From positions 1 to 47,015 of the forward strand of contig UQWP01000020.1 of NCBI GenBank assembly GCA_900544825.1: a stretch of 47,015 nt of DNA. The letters run 5' to 3'. Made by a program: the position numbers and the translations under genes. This document shows, one piece after another, positions 34,136 through 42,511 of the stretch (position 1 is its first letter; each line of letters opens with the position of its first letter). The notes under the pieces were generated by a model. That model did no database searches. It saw nothing but the letters and a program-made list of their open reading frames with translations, and was not told the DNA's origin. The stretch is from an uncultured Prevotella sp. (GTDB taxonomy: Bacteria; Bacteroidota; Bacteroidia; Bacteroidales; Bacteroidaceae).

Positions 34136-34168
34136 TCTCAAAATATGATTCAGATTCTAACATAATGG

Positions 34169-34202
34169 GCCTTGGTTGCTATTTTGGCAACCAAGGCTTT
34201 TT
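34169..34202 (+). terminator. Terminator after nifJ
   Basis: GCCTTGGTTGC (34169-34179) and GCAACCAAGGC (34187-34197) form a perfect stem with a 7-nt loop and a following T run. Confidence 0.9.
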
Positions 34203-34218
34203 ATTTCCCCTTTTTCGT

Positions 34219-34626
34219 TTATTCCCCCCACTCCGCCTTTACATTGAAGCAAGGGCAATCTTTGGCGGCAAACTCATTGTGGCCATGAACCGTCGCCTCG
34301 GGATATTCCTCCTTCAGCTGCTCTATCAGCGCTTTCAGCGCCGCCTTCTGCTGTGGTGTTCGGGTATCCTTCGGCTTGCCATCCTTGGAAAGGCCGCCGA
34401 TGTAGCATACTCCGATGCTCACGGTGTTGTGACCCTTGCAGTGGGCGCCCACCTCTTCTACTGATCTGCCCACATGGATGCTTCCGTCACGGTAAATCAC
34501 GAAATGATAACCGATGCAGAAAAAGCCACGCTCACGATGCCAACGGTCGATGTCGGCTACGGTGTAGTCGCAACCTTCTCGGGTCGCACTACAATGAATG
34601 ATGATTTCCTTGATCTTGCGCATCAT
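34219..34626 (-). CDS. N-acetylmuramoyl-L-alanine amidase (amidase_2/T7-lysozyme type)
   Basis: A 135-aa amidase that would cut the bond between N-acetylmuramic acid and the stem peptide. Zinc ligands are visible: His in I-I-I-H-C-S-A-T (about residue 11), His in V-H-G-H-N-E-F (about 115) and Cys in K-D-C-P-C-F-N-V. G-Y-H-F-V-I-Y-R-D-G is also diagnostic. Two adjacent Met codons start the frame; the second gives the usual M-R-K-I-K-E-I-I-I-H. There is no signal peptide. In Bacteroidota this gene often sits beside HU-like and DUF3987 genes, as here, and looks phage-derived. Confidence 0.88.
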   Translation of the reverse strand: MMRKIKEIIIHCSATREGCDYTVADIDRWHRERGFFCIGYHFVIYRDGSIHVGRSVEEVGAHCKGHNTVSIGVCYIGGLSKDGKPKDTRTPQQKAALKALIEQLKEEYPEATVHGHNEFAAKDCPCFNVKAEWGE

Positions 34627-34662
34627 ATATACTATTTAAAATGATTTTACGAAAAACAAAAA

Positions 34663-35124
34663 CTAAATCTCTGTGGGGATTTCATCAGTCCCCAAATCGA
34701 TGATACTCAAACTGACACCCTCATAAGTCTTTACCCCCTTCTTCAATCGCTCATAAAGACGGTCGAAGTGTTCACGGGAATGAATCACGAGTCCGGTAGC
34801 CACTGCCTTGCCCAGGATGATGCAGCTCTTTTTCAAAGTCAGCGGACCATTGCCCGGCATGAGATAAGGAGAACGGGAAACGTCTGTCGGAATATGTGCT
34901 CCCTTCTTCAGAATGATCGGCATTTTCTTGCTCAGCTGATTTTTCTTTCCGCTCTTCTTTTCATCCTTGTTCATGACGACGGAAAGCAGGGCTATCTTAT
35001 ACTCACCAGCAGGCAATAAACGCTCAGGATGCTCTAGAGTGTTACAAACCTTTACACCTTTTATAACTAATGTGCCATCTACCCCCCAACGGGAAAAACG
35101 ACGGCGATAAATGATGATATTCAT
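34663..35124 (-). CDS. DUF5675-family protein
   Basis: A 153-aa protein with the DUF5675 pattern: N-terminal R-R-R-F-S-R-W-G-V-D-G-T-L, C-N-T-L-E-H-P-E-R-L-L-P-A-G-E-Y, and C-terminal C-I-I-L-G-K-A-V-A-T-G-L-V-I-H-S-R-E-H-F-D-R-L-Y. The family occurs in phages and integrated elements beside lysins, and here it directly precedes the amidase (36-nt gap). Biochemical function is unknown. A basic insertion (K-D-E-K-K-S-G-K-K-N-Q) sits at about residues 53-66. Confidence 0.8.
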   Translation of the reverse strand: MNIIIYRRRFSRWGVDGTLVIKGVKVCNTLEHPERLLPAGEYKIALLSVVMNKDEKKSGKKNQLSKKMPIILKKGAHIPTDVSRSPYLMPGNGPLTLKKSCIILGKAVATGLVIHSREHFDRLYERLKKGVKTYEGVSLSIIDLGTDEIPTEI

Positions 35125-35194
35125 AGAAACTGATAATATTTAAATTGAATTCGATGATAGGGTCATCAAGGATTTCATTTGATTGAAAATCCTT

Positions 35195-35228
35195 AATGAC
35201 CGAAAATGACCGTGACCGTTAATGACCG
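35195..35228. repeat. AATGACCG iterons at the 3' edge of the DUF3987 gene
   Basis: AATGACCG at 35195-35202, 35205-35212 and 35221-35228, plus TGACCG at 35213-35218, all in one orientation, ending 4 nt before the gene's stop codon. The same 8-mer builds the inverted repeats at 42779-42942. Confidence 0.7.
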
Positions 35229-35231
35229 GAT

Positions 35232-37853
35232 TTAGATGCTGGGCGAAACCTTCTGGTAGCGCATATCAGGCAGAACGCCTATCAATCCCTGCCGTTTCCA
35301 GTTTTTCAGCATCTGTCTTACCACCTCACGAGTAACGTTAGCCCCCTTCACGGCTATGCTTTGCTGCAATGCCTGTTCAAAGGAGAAGGTAACATCCAGG
35401 CGCTCGAAGATGGAATCATTTCTGCCACGGCGGGTACGGTCGTAAGCCGACTGACCGCAATAGCTCTTCGACGAGAAAGCATCCTCGATGCGGCTACGGA
35501 AGAAATAGAGTGCATTGTCCAGCTGATAATCAGCGAGGATGTTGAAGGCTGCAAGCATGGTAGGTGTCTGCGTCTTGACGATCATTTCCTTCCATAACAG
35601 CGGATTCTGCTTCAACAGCTTCTCTGCACCCTGAAAACCATGCTTCTGAACGAGTGTCTCTGCTACCTTGCAAAGCATGATGCAGGTCATCATTCTCATC
35701 GTAGTAGGACAGATACGGAAACGCTGACGGGCTTTCACCTTGTCATCATTCTTCATAGTCTCCAGTCGTATCTGTTCCAGCCACTCCCTACCCTTGGCTT
35801 CCAGCTTCGGCAGTTCCACCTCACCCTCCATCAGAGGCAACAGATGAGCAATCTGATGAATATGCTCGCATTGCGAATCAGTAAGCACAAAAAGATTATC
35901 CGTAAGAGGAGTAAAGGTATTATCCGGAGTGCGAGCCACTACGATACGACTCTGAAAACCATCCGTATAATTGTTCACAACACGATAAAGCGCATCAGGA
36001 GTGCCACACATCACCACATTCCATAACAGTCTGTCTATATGGACGTTCACGGCTTCTGCACTTCTTGCTTCACGCTCGTAACTCGTACCATCATACGCCT
36101 GTCGGAGCATTACGGAGAAGTCACTCATCGCCGATTTCCACTTCTGCGCCACGGTGTCAGCTTCCGGGGTAAACGAGAAGGCGTGCTTGCCCTCGGTGTT
36201 AGCCAGACGCTCGGCAAGGTTAGCCACGGTGTTGTTCAGCGTCAGACATCTTACGGGCAGCTTAGGCTCTTCAGGCTGTTCCTTCTTGTTCTTAGCCGCA
36301 CGCTTCTTGGCTCGCCATTCATCCTCCTGCTGCTGATACATTTTGTCCATCTGTTTCACTTCCGAAGTCCATGCATCAACCACGGGGTCGATACTTCCCT
36401 TACCAGAGGCGAAATCACCGGCAATGTAAGAGATGAGGTTCAGCGAGTTCATCTTACCGTGCACAGCCACCTTTACTCCTGTAGCCAACATTCCGATGGC
36501 TGGACAGATGGCGGTAATTACGGGCATTGCCAGGGGTGGTCCTACGGCATTGATAGAATCACGCACACCCAGCGGCATCTTAGGCAGAGCATTGAAATAG
36601 AACATTTCGTCCTTGGCATTAGCCTCGTCCAGCGCATTCACCAGAGCCTCGCTTTCTGCATCAGCAGTAGCATTCGAAGCGCCCTGTTTCAGTTTTTCCT
36701 GTCGCAGAGCGGCAAGCACATCCTTCAGTCGCTTAGGCATTTGCGTGATTTTCTCGTTCAAAGCCGAGTTGATGCAAGCCATCTTCTCCTGCTCGGGGAA
36801 GCCATCGTAACAGGGGATGATCTGAGCCATCAGATTGCGGTCGAAGCCGCAGATGTGGCGCAGGTTCACAGCAAGCTCGAAGGTCAGCGTGTTGCGGTTG
36901 GAGCGAACTGGCTCGTGCCCATCATTATACATCTGCCACCACTTCGAGATGATTTCGGAATACGGGATTCCGAGGTAATCATTGCTGGCGGATGAAGAAG
37001 AAGAGGATGATGAAGGAGAAGAGGATGATGAAGGAGAAGAGGATGAAGCGGAAGCAGGCTGAGCCTGATTCTTAGAAGGATTCTGAGGATTCTGAGCGGC
37101 TTGACCCTTTTGAGAATTCTTCTGATTCTGCAGATTCTGATTCTTCTGATTTTCAAGAGATTTCTGATACTCTTGATTCCCAAGATTTTTCTGAGAATCC
37201 AAAGTCTTCTCTTCCTCATTCTCCAACCAAGGCTTGTAATGCTTGTTCGCCTTGTGCGCCCCTGGCGGAAGCTCTTCCTGCCCATACTTCTCTCGCTCTT
37301 CCAGCACCTTACCTTCAGCTGCCACGGCAACCTCATCATAATCATCCTTGAAGAGTTCGGGAGACAAGTAAAGCAAATCGCCAGCATCAGCCGAAGTCGT
37401 GAAATACACTCGGTTAATATCGTGAGCCGAAGTATCCATCTCGCACTCCAGCATCTTGGCGATTCTAACCTGGTTTTCGAGGATCGTCTTGCCCATTTCT
37501 CGCTTGCAAACCGCATGACCGCCTTGTCTTGCGCTCCTCTCTAACATCAGCAGGCCATATTTCTCAGGTTCCTGCAGCATCAGCTTGGCTGCTTTCTCAA
37601 AATCCTGCTTATCGTCCAAATCGAAGCCGAAAGCCCGGCTTGGCAACTTTGTGCCCTTCACCACACCCTGGGGATAATGCCCAGAGTAGTTAAACTGCAC
37701 CAGTCTTCGCTTCGCCCCATCGTTTCCTTCACGAGCCAGTCGCAGATTTGCCTTCTGTTCATAGCTTCCACGAATCAACTTATACTCCTCTTGCGAGGTG
37801 ATGGAGCGGGCCACCTTGCGCCCGTTCTCCACCCTAATTAAATAGCAACTCAT
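35232..37853 (-). CDS. VirE-N/DUF3987 primase-helicase-like protein (BT4734/BF3469 type)
   Basis: An 873-aa protein with three parts. Residues 1 to about 215 are a VirE N-terminal (BT4734-like) domain, related to primase-polymerase folds (F-G-F-D-L-D-D, H-D-I-N-R-V-Y-F). A low-complexity Gln/Asn/Lys then Ser/Pro linker spans about 224-289. A small helical segment (K-W-W-Q-M-Y-N-D-G-H) leads into the DUF3987 part, an ATPase-like domain with F-A-S-G-K-G-S (about 478-487) as a probable P-loop. Such proteins are common on Bacteroidota islands and are thought to act in DNA replication. The Ser/Pro linker is encoded by 18-bp tandem repeats (37003-37038). Its stop lies next to AATGACCG iterons. Confidence 0.8.
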   Translation of the reverse strand: MSCYLIRVENGRKVARSITSQEEYKLIRGSYEQKANLRLAREGNDGAKRRLVQFNYSGHYPQGVVKGTKLPSRAFGFDLDDKQDFEKAAKLMLQEPEKYGLLMLERSARQGGHAVCKREMGKTILENQVRIAKMLECEMDTSAHDINRVYFTTSADAGDLLYLSPELFKDDYDEVAVAAEGKVLEEREKYGQEELPPGAHKANKHYKPWLENEEEKTLDSQKNLGNQEYQKSLENQKNQNLQNQKNSQKGQAAQNPQNPSKNQAQPASASSSSPSSSSSPSSSSSSSSASNDYLGIPYSEIISKWWQMYNDGHEPVRSNRNTLTFELAVNLRHICGFDRNLMAQIIPCYDGFPEQEKMACINSALNEKITQMPKRLKDVLAALRQEKLKQGASNATADAESEALVNALDEANAKDEMFYFNALPKMPLGVRDSINAVGPPLAMPVITAICPAIGMLATGVKVAVHGKMNSLNLISYIAGDFASGKGSIDPVVDAWTSEVKQMDKMYQQQEDEWRAKKRAAKNKKEQPEEPKLPVRCLTLNNTVANLAERLANTEGKHAFSFTPEADTVAQKWKSAMSDFSVMLRQAYDGTSYEREARSAEAVNVHIDRLLWNVVMCGTPDALYRVVNNYTDGFQSRIVVARTPDNTFTPLTDNLFVLTDSQCEHIHQIAHLLPLMEGEVELPKLEAKGREWLEQIRLETMKNDDKVKARQRFRICPTTMRMMTCIMLCKVAETLVQKHGFQGAEKLLKQNPLLWKEMIVKTQTPTMLAAFNILADYQLDNALYFFRSRIEDAFSSKSYCGQSAYDRTRRGRNDSIFERLDVTFSFEQALQQSIAVKGANVTREVVRQMLKNWKRQGLIGVLPDMRYQKVSPSI
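37003..37050 (-). repeat. 18-bp tandem repeat encoding the Ser/Pro linker
   Basis: GAGGATGATGAAGGAGAA occurs at 37003-37020 and again at 37021-37038, with a partial third copy after. In frame (six codons), so copy-number change would alter linker length without frameshift. Confidence 0.75.
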
Positions 37854-37860
37854 CTATCTT

Positions 37861-38277
37861 CTATCGCTTCAACTGATATTCTACCAAAGCATCCGCAGCC
37901 TCTTCAGCCTCCTTCACCAGAGCGCTACCGATGTTGATTTCTTCATCACAGAACACCTTCAAGGTGAGCTGGATAGCTCCATCCTTGGTCTTGCTCAATC
38001 GTCCGTGAGCCAGCTTTCTGATCAGTTCTGACTGCGAACGGACTCGTGGTTTACTCACGAAATCAAAAGTGCCATCCGTCAACTGCTGGGCAACGCCCTG
38101 CGAACGGAATCCCGGCACCTTCTCTCCCCCTCCATGCTCATTAGGAGCAAAGAGGAAACACTTGCTCTCATCATAGAAAGCCATACCACCCAGCTGCACA
38201 TGCTGGCTACCATTATTCACCTGCTGGCCGTTAACCTGCTGATTATTAACCTGCTGATTGTTTACTTTTTTCTTCAT
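37861..38277 (-). CDS. Uncharacterised 138-aa protein with N-terminal VNNQQ repeats
   Basis: I choose ATG 38275-38277 (M-K-K-K-V-N-N-Q-Q) over the longer frame from 38352, whose extra 25 residues look non-coding. The N-terminus has three or four V-N-(N/G)-Q-Q units encoded by 15-bp repeats (about 38218-38268). The rest is a compact domain (G-G-M-A-F-Y-D-E-S-K-C-F-L-F, R-S-Q-S-E-L-I-R-K-L-A-H-G-R-L-S-K-T-K-D). I do not recognise the family. It lies 7 nt upstream of the VirE-N/DUF3987 gene, so the two are probably translated together and may act together. Confidence 0.65.
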   Translation of the reverse strand: MKKKVNNQQVNNQQVNGQQVNNGSQHVQLGGMAFYDESKCFLFAPNEHGGGEKVPGFRSQGVAQQLTDGTFDFVSKPRVRSQSELIRKLAHGRLSKTKDGAIQLTLKVFCDEEINIGSALVKEAEEAADALVEYQLKR

Positions 38278-38377
38278 ATTCTGAATTGTTTTGCGAGAAG
38301 AAACGTGTGGAATTTTGCGCGCTTTACCATGGAAGATCCTCCGCAGTCCCAACTCAGTTAATAATTAAAACTTCTGT

Positions 38378-38659
38378 TTATCCCTTTAACTTTTCAATAT
38401 CCGTAACGAGGATATCCTGATAAACCTGCCCATTATATTCACGGGCGGTGAAACGGAGCGTAACCGCAACCAGCGCTCCGGGAGCAAACTTGCACTGAGC
38501 CATATTGCCGAGCATTGCCGCAGCATACTGGTTCTCGTACTTGCCACCCATCTCCTGCAACACGATATTGCACTTCATCATCTGGCCGTTCTCACTCTTC
38601 TGACTCTGTACAGCGAAAGCCTCGCCCTGCTGCACCACTCTCATAATCTTACTGTTCAT
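38378..38659 (-). CDS. 93-aa protein, possibly an OB-fold single-strand DNA-binding protein
   Basis: Start taken at 38657-38659 (M-N-S-K-I-M-R-V-V-Q-Q-G); the longer frame from 38791 runs through a promoter box and is unlikely coding. The product reads like five beta strands with one helix (A-F-A-V-Q-S-Q-K-S ... M-M-K-C-N-I-V-L-Q-E-M ... L-V-A-V-T-L-R-F-T-A-R-E-Y-N-G-Q-V-Y-Q-D-I-L-V), similar in pattern to DUF3127/OB-fold DNA-binding proteins. Function is inferred from pattern and its place upstream of a replication-like protein. Confidence 0.55.
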   Translation of the reverse strand: MNSKIMRVVQQGEAFAVQSQKSENGQMMKCNIVLQEMGGKYENQYAAAMLGNMAQCKFAPGALVAVTLRFTAREYNGQVYQDILVTDIEKLKG

Positions 38660-38734
38660 AATAAAACAACTGCAAGACCTAGCCTTCCTTTCAAGGCTTA
38701 TTAGTTCCAACTCCGATCTTGCTGAAAGCTGGTG

Positions 38735-38742
38735 CAAAGATA
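38735..38742 (-). promoter_or_regulatory. -7 box of the OB-fold-like gene
   Basis: TATCTTTG on the minus strand, 75 nt before the ATG at 38659. It supports the short start. No clear TTTG at -33. Confidence 0.45.
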
Positions 38743-38862
38743 GCAAGTCTTTCCATCCACCGGAATACTTGGTGAAAGGATGCCCCCTCATCTTTTCACC
38801 ACTTTTCTTTTCGAGCCTATTTCCTGGCTGTATTCTGCCTGCTTCAGCCTTTCATCCCAAGC

Positions 38863-39156
38863 CTATTTCAACTCAGCTTCAAGGATGTTTTTCATCACGA
38901 TGAGCAGGCTGCCGGCTCCGATGCCCCCATTGGCCATTCGTCTGTCATATTCCTTATCCAACAAATCGAAGAAAAGTTTCAGATAGAAACGTTCCGTTGC
39001 TTTCTTCAGTTCCTTCCCGTCTCTGATACTTCTCAGAGTTGGATAGTTTACGCCCTCATTGAGCTTCACCAGCTGGCTATGCGTATAGCCCAGTTCCACT
39101 ACGGCAGCATAGGCAATGCCCAGCGCCGTTTTCTCATGCTTCTTATTATCTGCCAT
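38863..39156 (-). CDS. 97-aa helix-turn-helix-like protein
   Basis: An all-helical protein beginning M-A-D-N-K-K-H-E-K-T-A-L-G-I-A-Y. Residues about 20-50 (L-G-Y-T-H-S-Q-L-V-K-L-N-E-G-V-N-Y-P-T-L-R-S-I-R-D-G) fit a helix-turn-helix with the recognition helix at N-Y-P-T-L-R-S-I. It may regulate the DUF3987 module downstream. No exact family recognised. Confidence 0.55.
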   Translation of the reverse strand: MADNKKHEKTALGIAYAAVVELGYTHSQLVKLNEGVNYPTLRSIRDGKELKKATERFYLKLFFDLLDKEYDRRMANGGIGAGSLLIVMKNILEAELK

Positions 39157-39327
39157 GATTCCTGATCGGTTTGCGAGAGAAGCCGTGGATTACCGATGGC
39201 CATCTTCAATCACATTGTGAGGTTCCTCGCCTCCGCTCAGGTTGATACTATTAATAGGTACTATAAGAATAGATACCATTAAAATGAAAACACTCGGAAA
39301 TGAGAGTTTGAATCTCAAATCCGAATG

Positions 39328-39335
39328 CAAAGATA
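39328..39335 (-). promoter_or_regulatory. -7 box of the helix-turn-helix gene
   Basis: TATCTTTG on the minus strand (plus CAAAGATA). The transcript would have a leader of about 165 nt that contains a dyad around 39306-39319 (GTTTGAATCTCAAA). Apart from this and the terminator, the 332-bp gap 39157-39488 holds nothing I can name. Confidence 0.5.
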
Positions 39336-39422
39336 TGGATATTAGTTAGTAGATAAAAATACAGAATCAAGATATAAGAAGGTTAATTGTTATCAGCAAC
39401 TTATCCACTGATAATCAGACAG

Positions 39423-39464
39423 AAAGAGGGCGCTGACAGAAAATATTCTATCAACGCCCTCTTT
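39423..39464. terminator. Terminator downstream of the three-gene cassette
   Basis: AAAGAGGGCG (39423-39432) and CGCCCTCTTT (39455-39464); perfect stem, A and T flanks. On the minus strand it closes the operon 42129-39489. Confidence 0.8.
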
Positions 39465-39488
39465 ATCTTTATCTGCAACAGATAGTCC

Positions 39489-40403
39489 TTATCTGATTGC
39501 GGACAAAATGGATTGCTTAATTTTAGCATGCATTTCCTTAGTCAGAGAAGTATTGCTTGATCCAAAATCTGCATGATTGGCAATATAGGCTCTTACATTC
39601 ACCCCAATTGCATTGCTGATTGTCTGGATACTTCCCTCCAGCACAACATTCTCTCCGTAAGGTATAGTATGCAGTATGCCCAGCACATTTGCTACCAGTT
39701 TCAGATTATAGCCCCATTTATTTCCCCGTGGTTGTTTCTCGTTTAACAAGAGTGGTATTTCTTGCTCAGCGCAGATATTCCTCCAAATGTTACGGTAAAC
39801 GTCCCAGTCTATCTTTAGAAAAGGTCTGATACCCAATGTAAGATTTTCTATTTCATTCACCCATTTCTCCACTTGAGCTTTAGCCTCCTTATCCATCAAT
39901 TCCAGGGGAGTCTTAACGTTCATATAGTCAGTAACAGGTAAAATTATCTTGTTTCCTTCGTTATCGTAACGATGACTTTTGAATGCGCTTATTAATTTTT
40001 CAGAGAAAGGCTTAATATCACGATTCATCAGAAGACGAGCCAGGACTTTACATACGGCCCGGTTAGGATTACGATCGGCAGCATCATCTTCTTCATCAGG
40101 AACAGCATCACACATTTGGGTAAAGAGTACCGTAAGGATGGTGGCAACGGTGTACTTCGACTGATGCCGCTTCATGAGATCTCCATACAGAAACTCAACA
40201 TCATTATCACGATGATCCTTGATTTCCGACAGTCTCTGGCGAACCATTTCTGTTTCGCTCCACACTTCCACGGCATTCAACCCATGCAACTGCTGCTCTA
40301 GAATACAGAGAAGCCTTGTCCAGGTGCGAAACAAATCATCACCCCGATAACGCCTACGTAGATTTTCCAGTTTCTGTTCTGAAAAACGTTCAAATGGTTC
40401 CAT
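39489..40403 (-). CDS. Uncharacterised 304-aa protein (third gene of the cassette)
   Basis: No family recognised. A soluble, mostly helical protein with a charged N-terminus (M-E-P-F-E-R-F-S-E-Q-K-L-E-N-L-R-R-R-Y-R), an acidic patch P-D-E-E-D-D-A-A-D-R (about residues 103-112), and a C-terminal part (W-G-Y-N-L-K-L-V-A-N-V-L-G-I-L, then I-S-N-A-I-G-V-N-V-R-A-Y-I) that could be a winged-helix-like DNA-binding domain. It starts 12 nt after the stop of the 308-aa gene, so the two are translationally linked. Confidence 0.6.
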   Translation of the reverse strand: MEPFERFSEQKLENLRRRYRGDDLFRTWTRLLCILEQQLHGLNAVEVWSETEMVRQRLSEIKDHRDNDVEFLYGDLMKRHQSKYTVATILTVLFTQMCDAVPDEEDDAADRNPNRAVCKVLARLLMNRDIKPFSEKLISAFKSHRYDNEGNKIILPVTDYMNVKTPLELMDKEAKAQVEKWVNEIENLTLGIRPFLKIDWDVYRNIWRNICAEQEIPLLLNEKQPRGNKWGYNLKLVANVLGILHTIPYGENVVLEGSIQTISNAIGVNVRAYIANHADFGSSNTSLTKEMHAKIKQSILSAIR

Positions 40404-40415
40404 CTATTTACCAGC

Positions 40416-41342
40416 TTAATGGGAGAATACATTTGGAATATTTTTCATGAACAACTTCACCTGATCCATGGCAGATTTATCCATACCGGGAAGCGTCTGA
40501 GTACCATCTACCAATTGATTGAACACCTCAGAATCAAGCTCCTGCACCACGAATTGGTCTTTGCCGCAGAATAAAGCCTTGCGTTTATTGCCTTTAGGAA
40601 ACATTTCAATAAATACGCCAGCCCCAGATGCCCCCTCTACAAGCGCCGTTTGACGTTTATTATCGGGATCAATTGATACCGTGCCACCCTCGTTTGCACC
40701 GAACGAAAAATCAAGATCACTATCCCAATCCTCGCGAACCGTTGTAAGGTATTTATCCATAGCCTTGGTAAGTCGGTCGAGGTTGAGATGAGGAAAATGA
40801 AATTTCACCTTACAGAATCCTTCAGGATGATCATGCACCGTAGTCCAGAAAGCGTTTGTAGAATAAACTGCAGAAAGCTTCACCTTCAGCAGCTTATCTT
40901 TCAAGTACTTGCAGATGGAAGCTTCAAGGATGTTGGCCACGGCTTTCGTATGGCTGAAAGCCTTTGACTTGCGCTCTATGGCGATACGCTGGATACCTGG
41001 GCGATTGTCAATGATGACCAGACAGTTTCTATAATCAGCATACTTTTTCGACATCAGACGCTCGTCGGTGATGGTCACATCAGTAACATTTGCCACACGC
41101 ATCACATAGACGTTATCTTGAGGTTTCACTATCTGCTTGTGCCAGAAAAGCTTCTTTCTGGCATTCTCAAACTGAAATGGTTTCTCAAAATCAGCCAGCA
41201 AAAGCTCTTCAAGCAATTGCTGGCGTTTTTCAAACGATTCTTTTACATCCACATTTACCCAGCCGGGAAACTCAAGCTGATATTCAGGGTTAGGTTCTAT
41301 AATGCGTAAGAAATTGTAGTTGTAAATTACAAAACTAGACAT
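40416..41342 (-). CDS. Uncharacterised 308-aa protein (second gene of the cassette)
   Basis: No family recognised. The N-terminus (M-S-S-F-V-I-Y-N-Y-N-F-L-R-I-I-E-P) and the strand-rich middle (N-V-Y-V-M-R-V-A-N-V-T-D-V-T-I-T, C-L-V-I-I-D-N-R-P-G-I-Q-R-I-A-I-E) recall proteins of the DUF4747 or abortive-infection sort only in general layout. The C-terminus has G-A-N-E-G-G-T-V-S-I-D-P. No membrane segment. Position between a restriction-nuclease homologue and a helical partner suggests a defence-type operon, which is inference. Confidence 0.6.
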   Translation of the reverse strand: MSSFVIYNYNFLRIIEPNPEYQLEFPGWVNVDVKESFEKRQQLLEELLLADFEKPFQFENARKKLFWHKQIVKPQDNVYVMRVANVTDVTITDERLMSKKYADYRNCLVIIDNRPGIQRIAIERKSKAFSHTKAVANILEASICKYLKDKLLKVKLSAVYSTNAFWTTVHDHPEGFCKVKFHFPHLNLDRLTKAMDKYLTTVREDWDSDLDFSFGANEGGTVSIDPDNKRQTALVEGASGAGVFIEMFPKGNKRKALFCGKDQFVVQELDSEVFNQLVDGTQTLPGMDKSAMDQVKLFMKNIPNVFSH

Positions 41343-41403
41343 AGACTTTAAATATTTCTTTTATATTGATATATAAGTTTGCTAACGGTAGTGTCCGTAA
41401 AAG

Positions 41404-41425
41404 ACCTAGCCGAGATAGGCTATTC
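41404..41425 (-). other. Small stem-loop between nuclease-like gene and second cassette gene
   Basis: TAGCC (41407-41411) and GGCTA (41418-41422) with TCTTTTA following on the minus strand: a weak terminator or attenuator that would lower expression of the two downstream genes relative to the first. Confidence 0.35.
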
Positions 41426-42129
41426 TATACTCCCTGCCTGATTTCTCCTGCAATCTCTTTTACTTTAGCTTGAATGAGTTCACTTCCTTCAAAATTCCCC
41501 TCATCCAAAACTTCTCCCAGAGCCTTGAGCATGCGAATGTAAAAGCCTTTATCACCAGTAAGATGCAACCAAAAATCTGCTCCACACCATACTCGATATT
41601 GTGCATCCAGAGTCATTAAGGGCATGGCCATATACTCATACTTGCCAAACAAAACTCCTACTACGATATCATCAAACTGAACATCCAGATCTGGCTGGGT
41701 CATAATGTGCTTAAACTGTTTGAGGGTTGGGATAATATCATCGTCGTCATCCGAGGTGCCTGGTCCTGCCATACACTGACAGTATTTATGGCGACCATCA
41801 ATAGCATCAATAAATTCAAAATCAATACCATCAAAGCGTGACGCTCCTAATGTAAAATCCTGAAACAGGGAAACCAGTGTCTGAATTTTATTATCGGCAG
41901 AGAAATTAAATACTCTATTGAAAACTTCTGGATAGACTATAGCCTTGGCTAATTCCACGAACTGAGAGTCTTCCTTAGTCGAGGTAGAAAGATAATTGAT
42001 GAAATAAGGATCAAAATCCAAACTATCCAGAGGAAGTTTACTCAGACAATCAAAATAGCTAAGTTTGATAATAGAGCGGAAATATTGCTTTCCACTCTCT
42101 ATAATGGCCTGTTTTTGCTGTTCTGTCAT
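41425..42129 (-). CDS. PmeII/EcoO109I-like type II restriction endonuclease homologue, active site altered
   Basis: A 234-aa protein with the layout of the PmeII/EcoO109I restriction endonuclease group: D-F-D-P-Y-F-I-N-Y-L near the N-terminus, G-I-D-F-E-F-I-D, a nuclease core Q-C-M-A-G-P-G-T-S-D-D-D-D (about residues 120-132), D-I-V-V-G-V-L-F-G-K, and W-C-G-A-D-F-W-L-H-L-T-G-D. In relatives the core reads (E/Q/S)-x-K-A-G-P/K, where the Lys is catalytic; here Met takes that place. It may be inactive or use another residue. No cognate methyltransferase exists in the window. First gene of a minus-strand cassette. Confidence 0.6.
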   Translation of the reverse strand: MTEQQKQAIIESGKQYFRSIIKLSYFDCLSKLPLDSLDFDPYFINYLSTSTKEDSQFVELAKAIVYPEVFNRVFNFSADNKIQTLVSLFQDFTLGASRFDGIDFEFIDAIDGRHKYCQCMAGPGTSDDDDDIIPTLKQFKHIMTQPDLDVQFDDIVVGVLFGKYEYMAMPLMTLDAQYRVWCGADFWLHLTGDKGFYIRMLKALGEVLDEGNFEGSELIQAKVKEIAGEIRQGV

Positions 42130-42185
42130 CTCTGTATATTTTAATATGTTTTATTTTTCTGCGCACTATGCACAGAATTCGCCCC

Positions 42186-42193
42186 CAAAGTTA
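42186..42193 (-). promoter_or_regulatory. -7 box of the three-gene cassette
   Basis: TAACTTTG on the minus strand, 56 nt upstream of the ATG at 42129. No good TTTG at -33. Confidence 0.4.
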
Positions 42194-42484
42194 CAAAATA
42201 ATTGCGAAAAAAAAGACATTATCATATAGATTAACACAAAATAATGAGAAATACATTCAAAGCCACGAAAATAAAGGGAATTTTTATCGCCTTTTTCAAA
42301 GGCTCAAAAACATCGATTATTATACACTACACAATAGTCGTATATCTTACTCATTTTCTGCACTTTACAAAATACACTTATATTATCTTTGTCATGAAAG
42401 ATTGCATTATCTGCACAAAAGACGACAAGAGAGAAAGAAATGTGTTTTCGCTAAATTATTAGCAGATATGACCCTCAGAGCACT

Positions 42485-42511
42485 AAAAAAATGCCTTAGA
42501 TGGCATTTTTC
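42485..42511. terminator. Bidirectional terminator
   Basis: AAAAAATGCC (42485-42494) and GGCATTTTT (42502-42510), 7-nt loop. Lies in the gene-free stretch 42130-43241; no convincing CDS precedes it on either strand. Confidence 0.6.

Noticed and set aside
34219..35124. Complete prophage
   Set aside because: Amidase and DUF5675 look phage-derived, but no capsid, tail, terminase or integrase genes are present.
38659..38791. 44-residue N-terminal extension of the OB-fold-like gene
   Set aside because: The extension runs through a TATCTTTG promoter box and looks non-coding; M-N-S-K-I-M is the better start.
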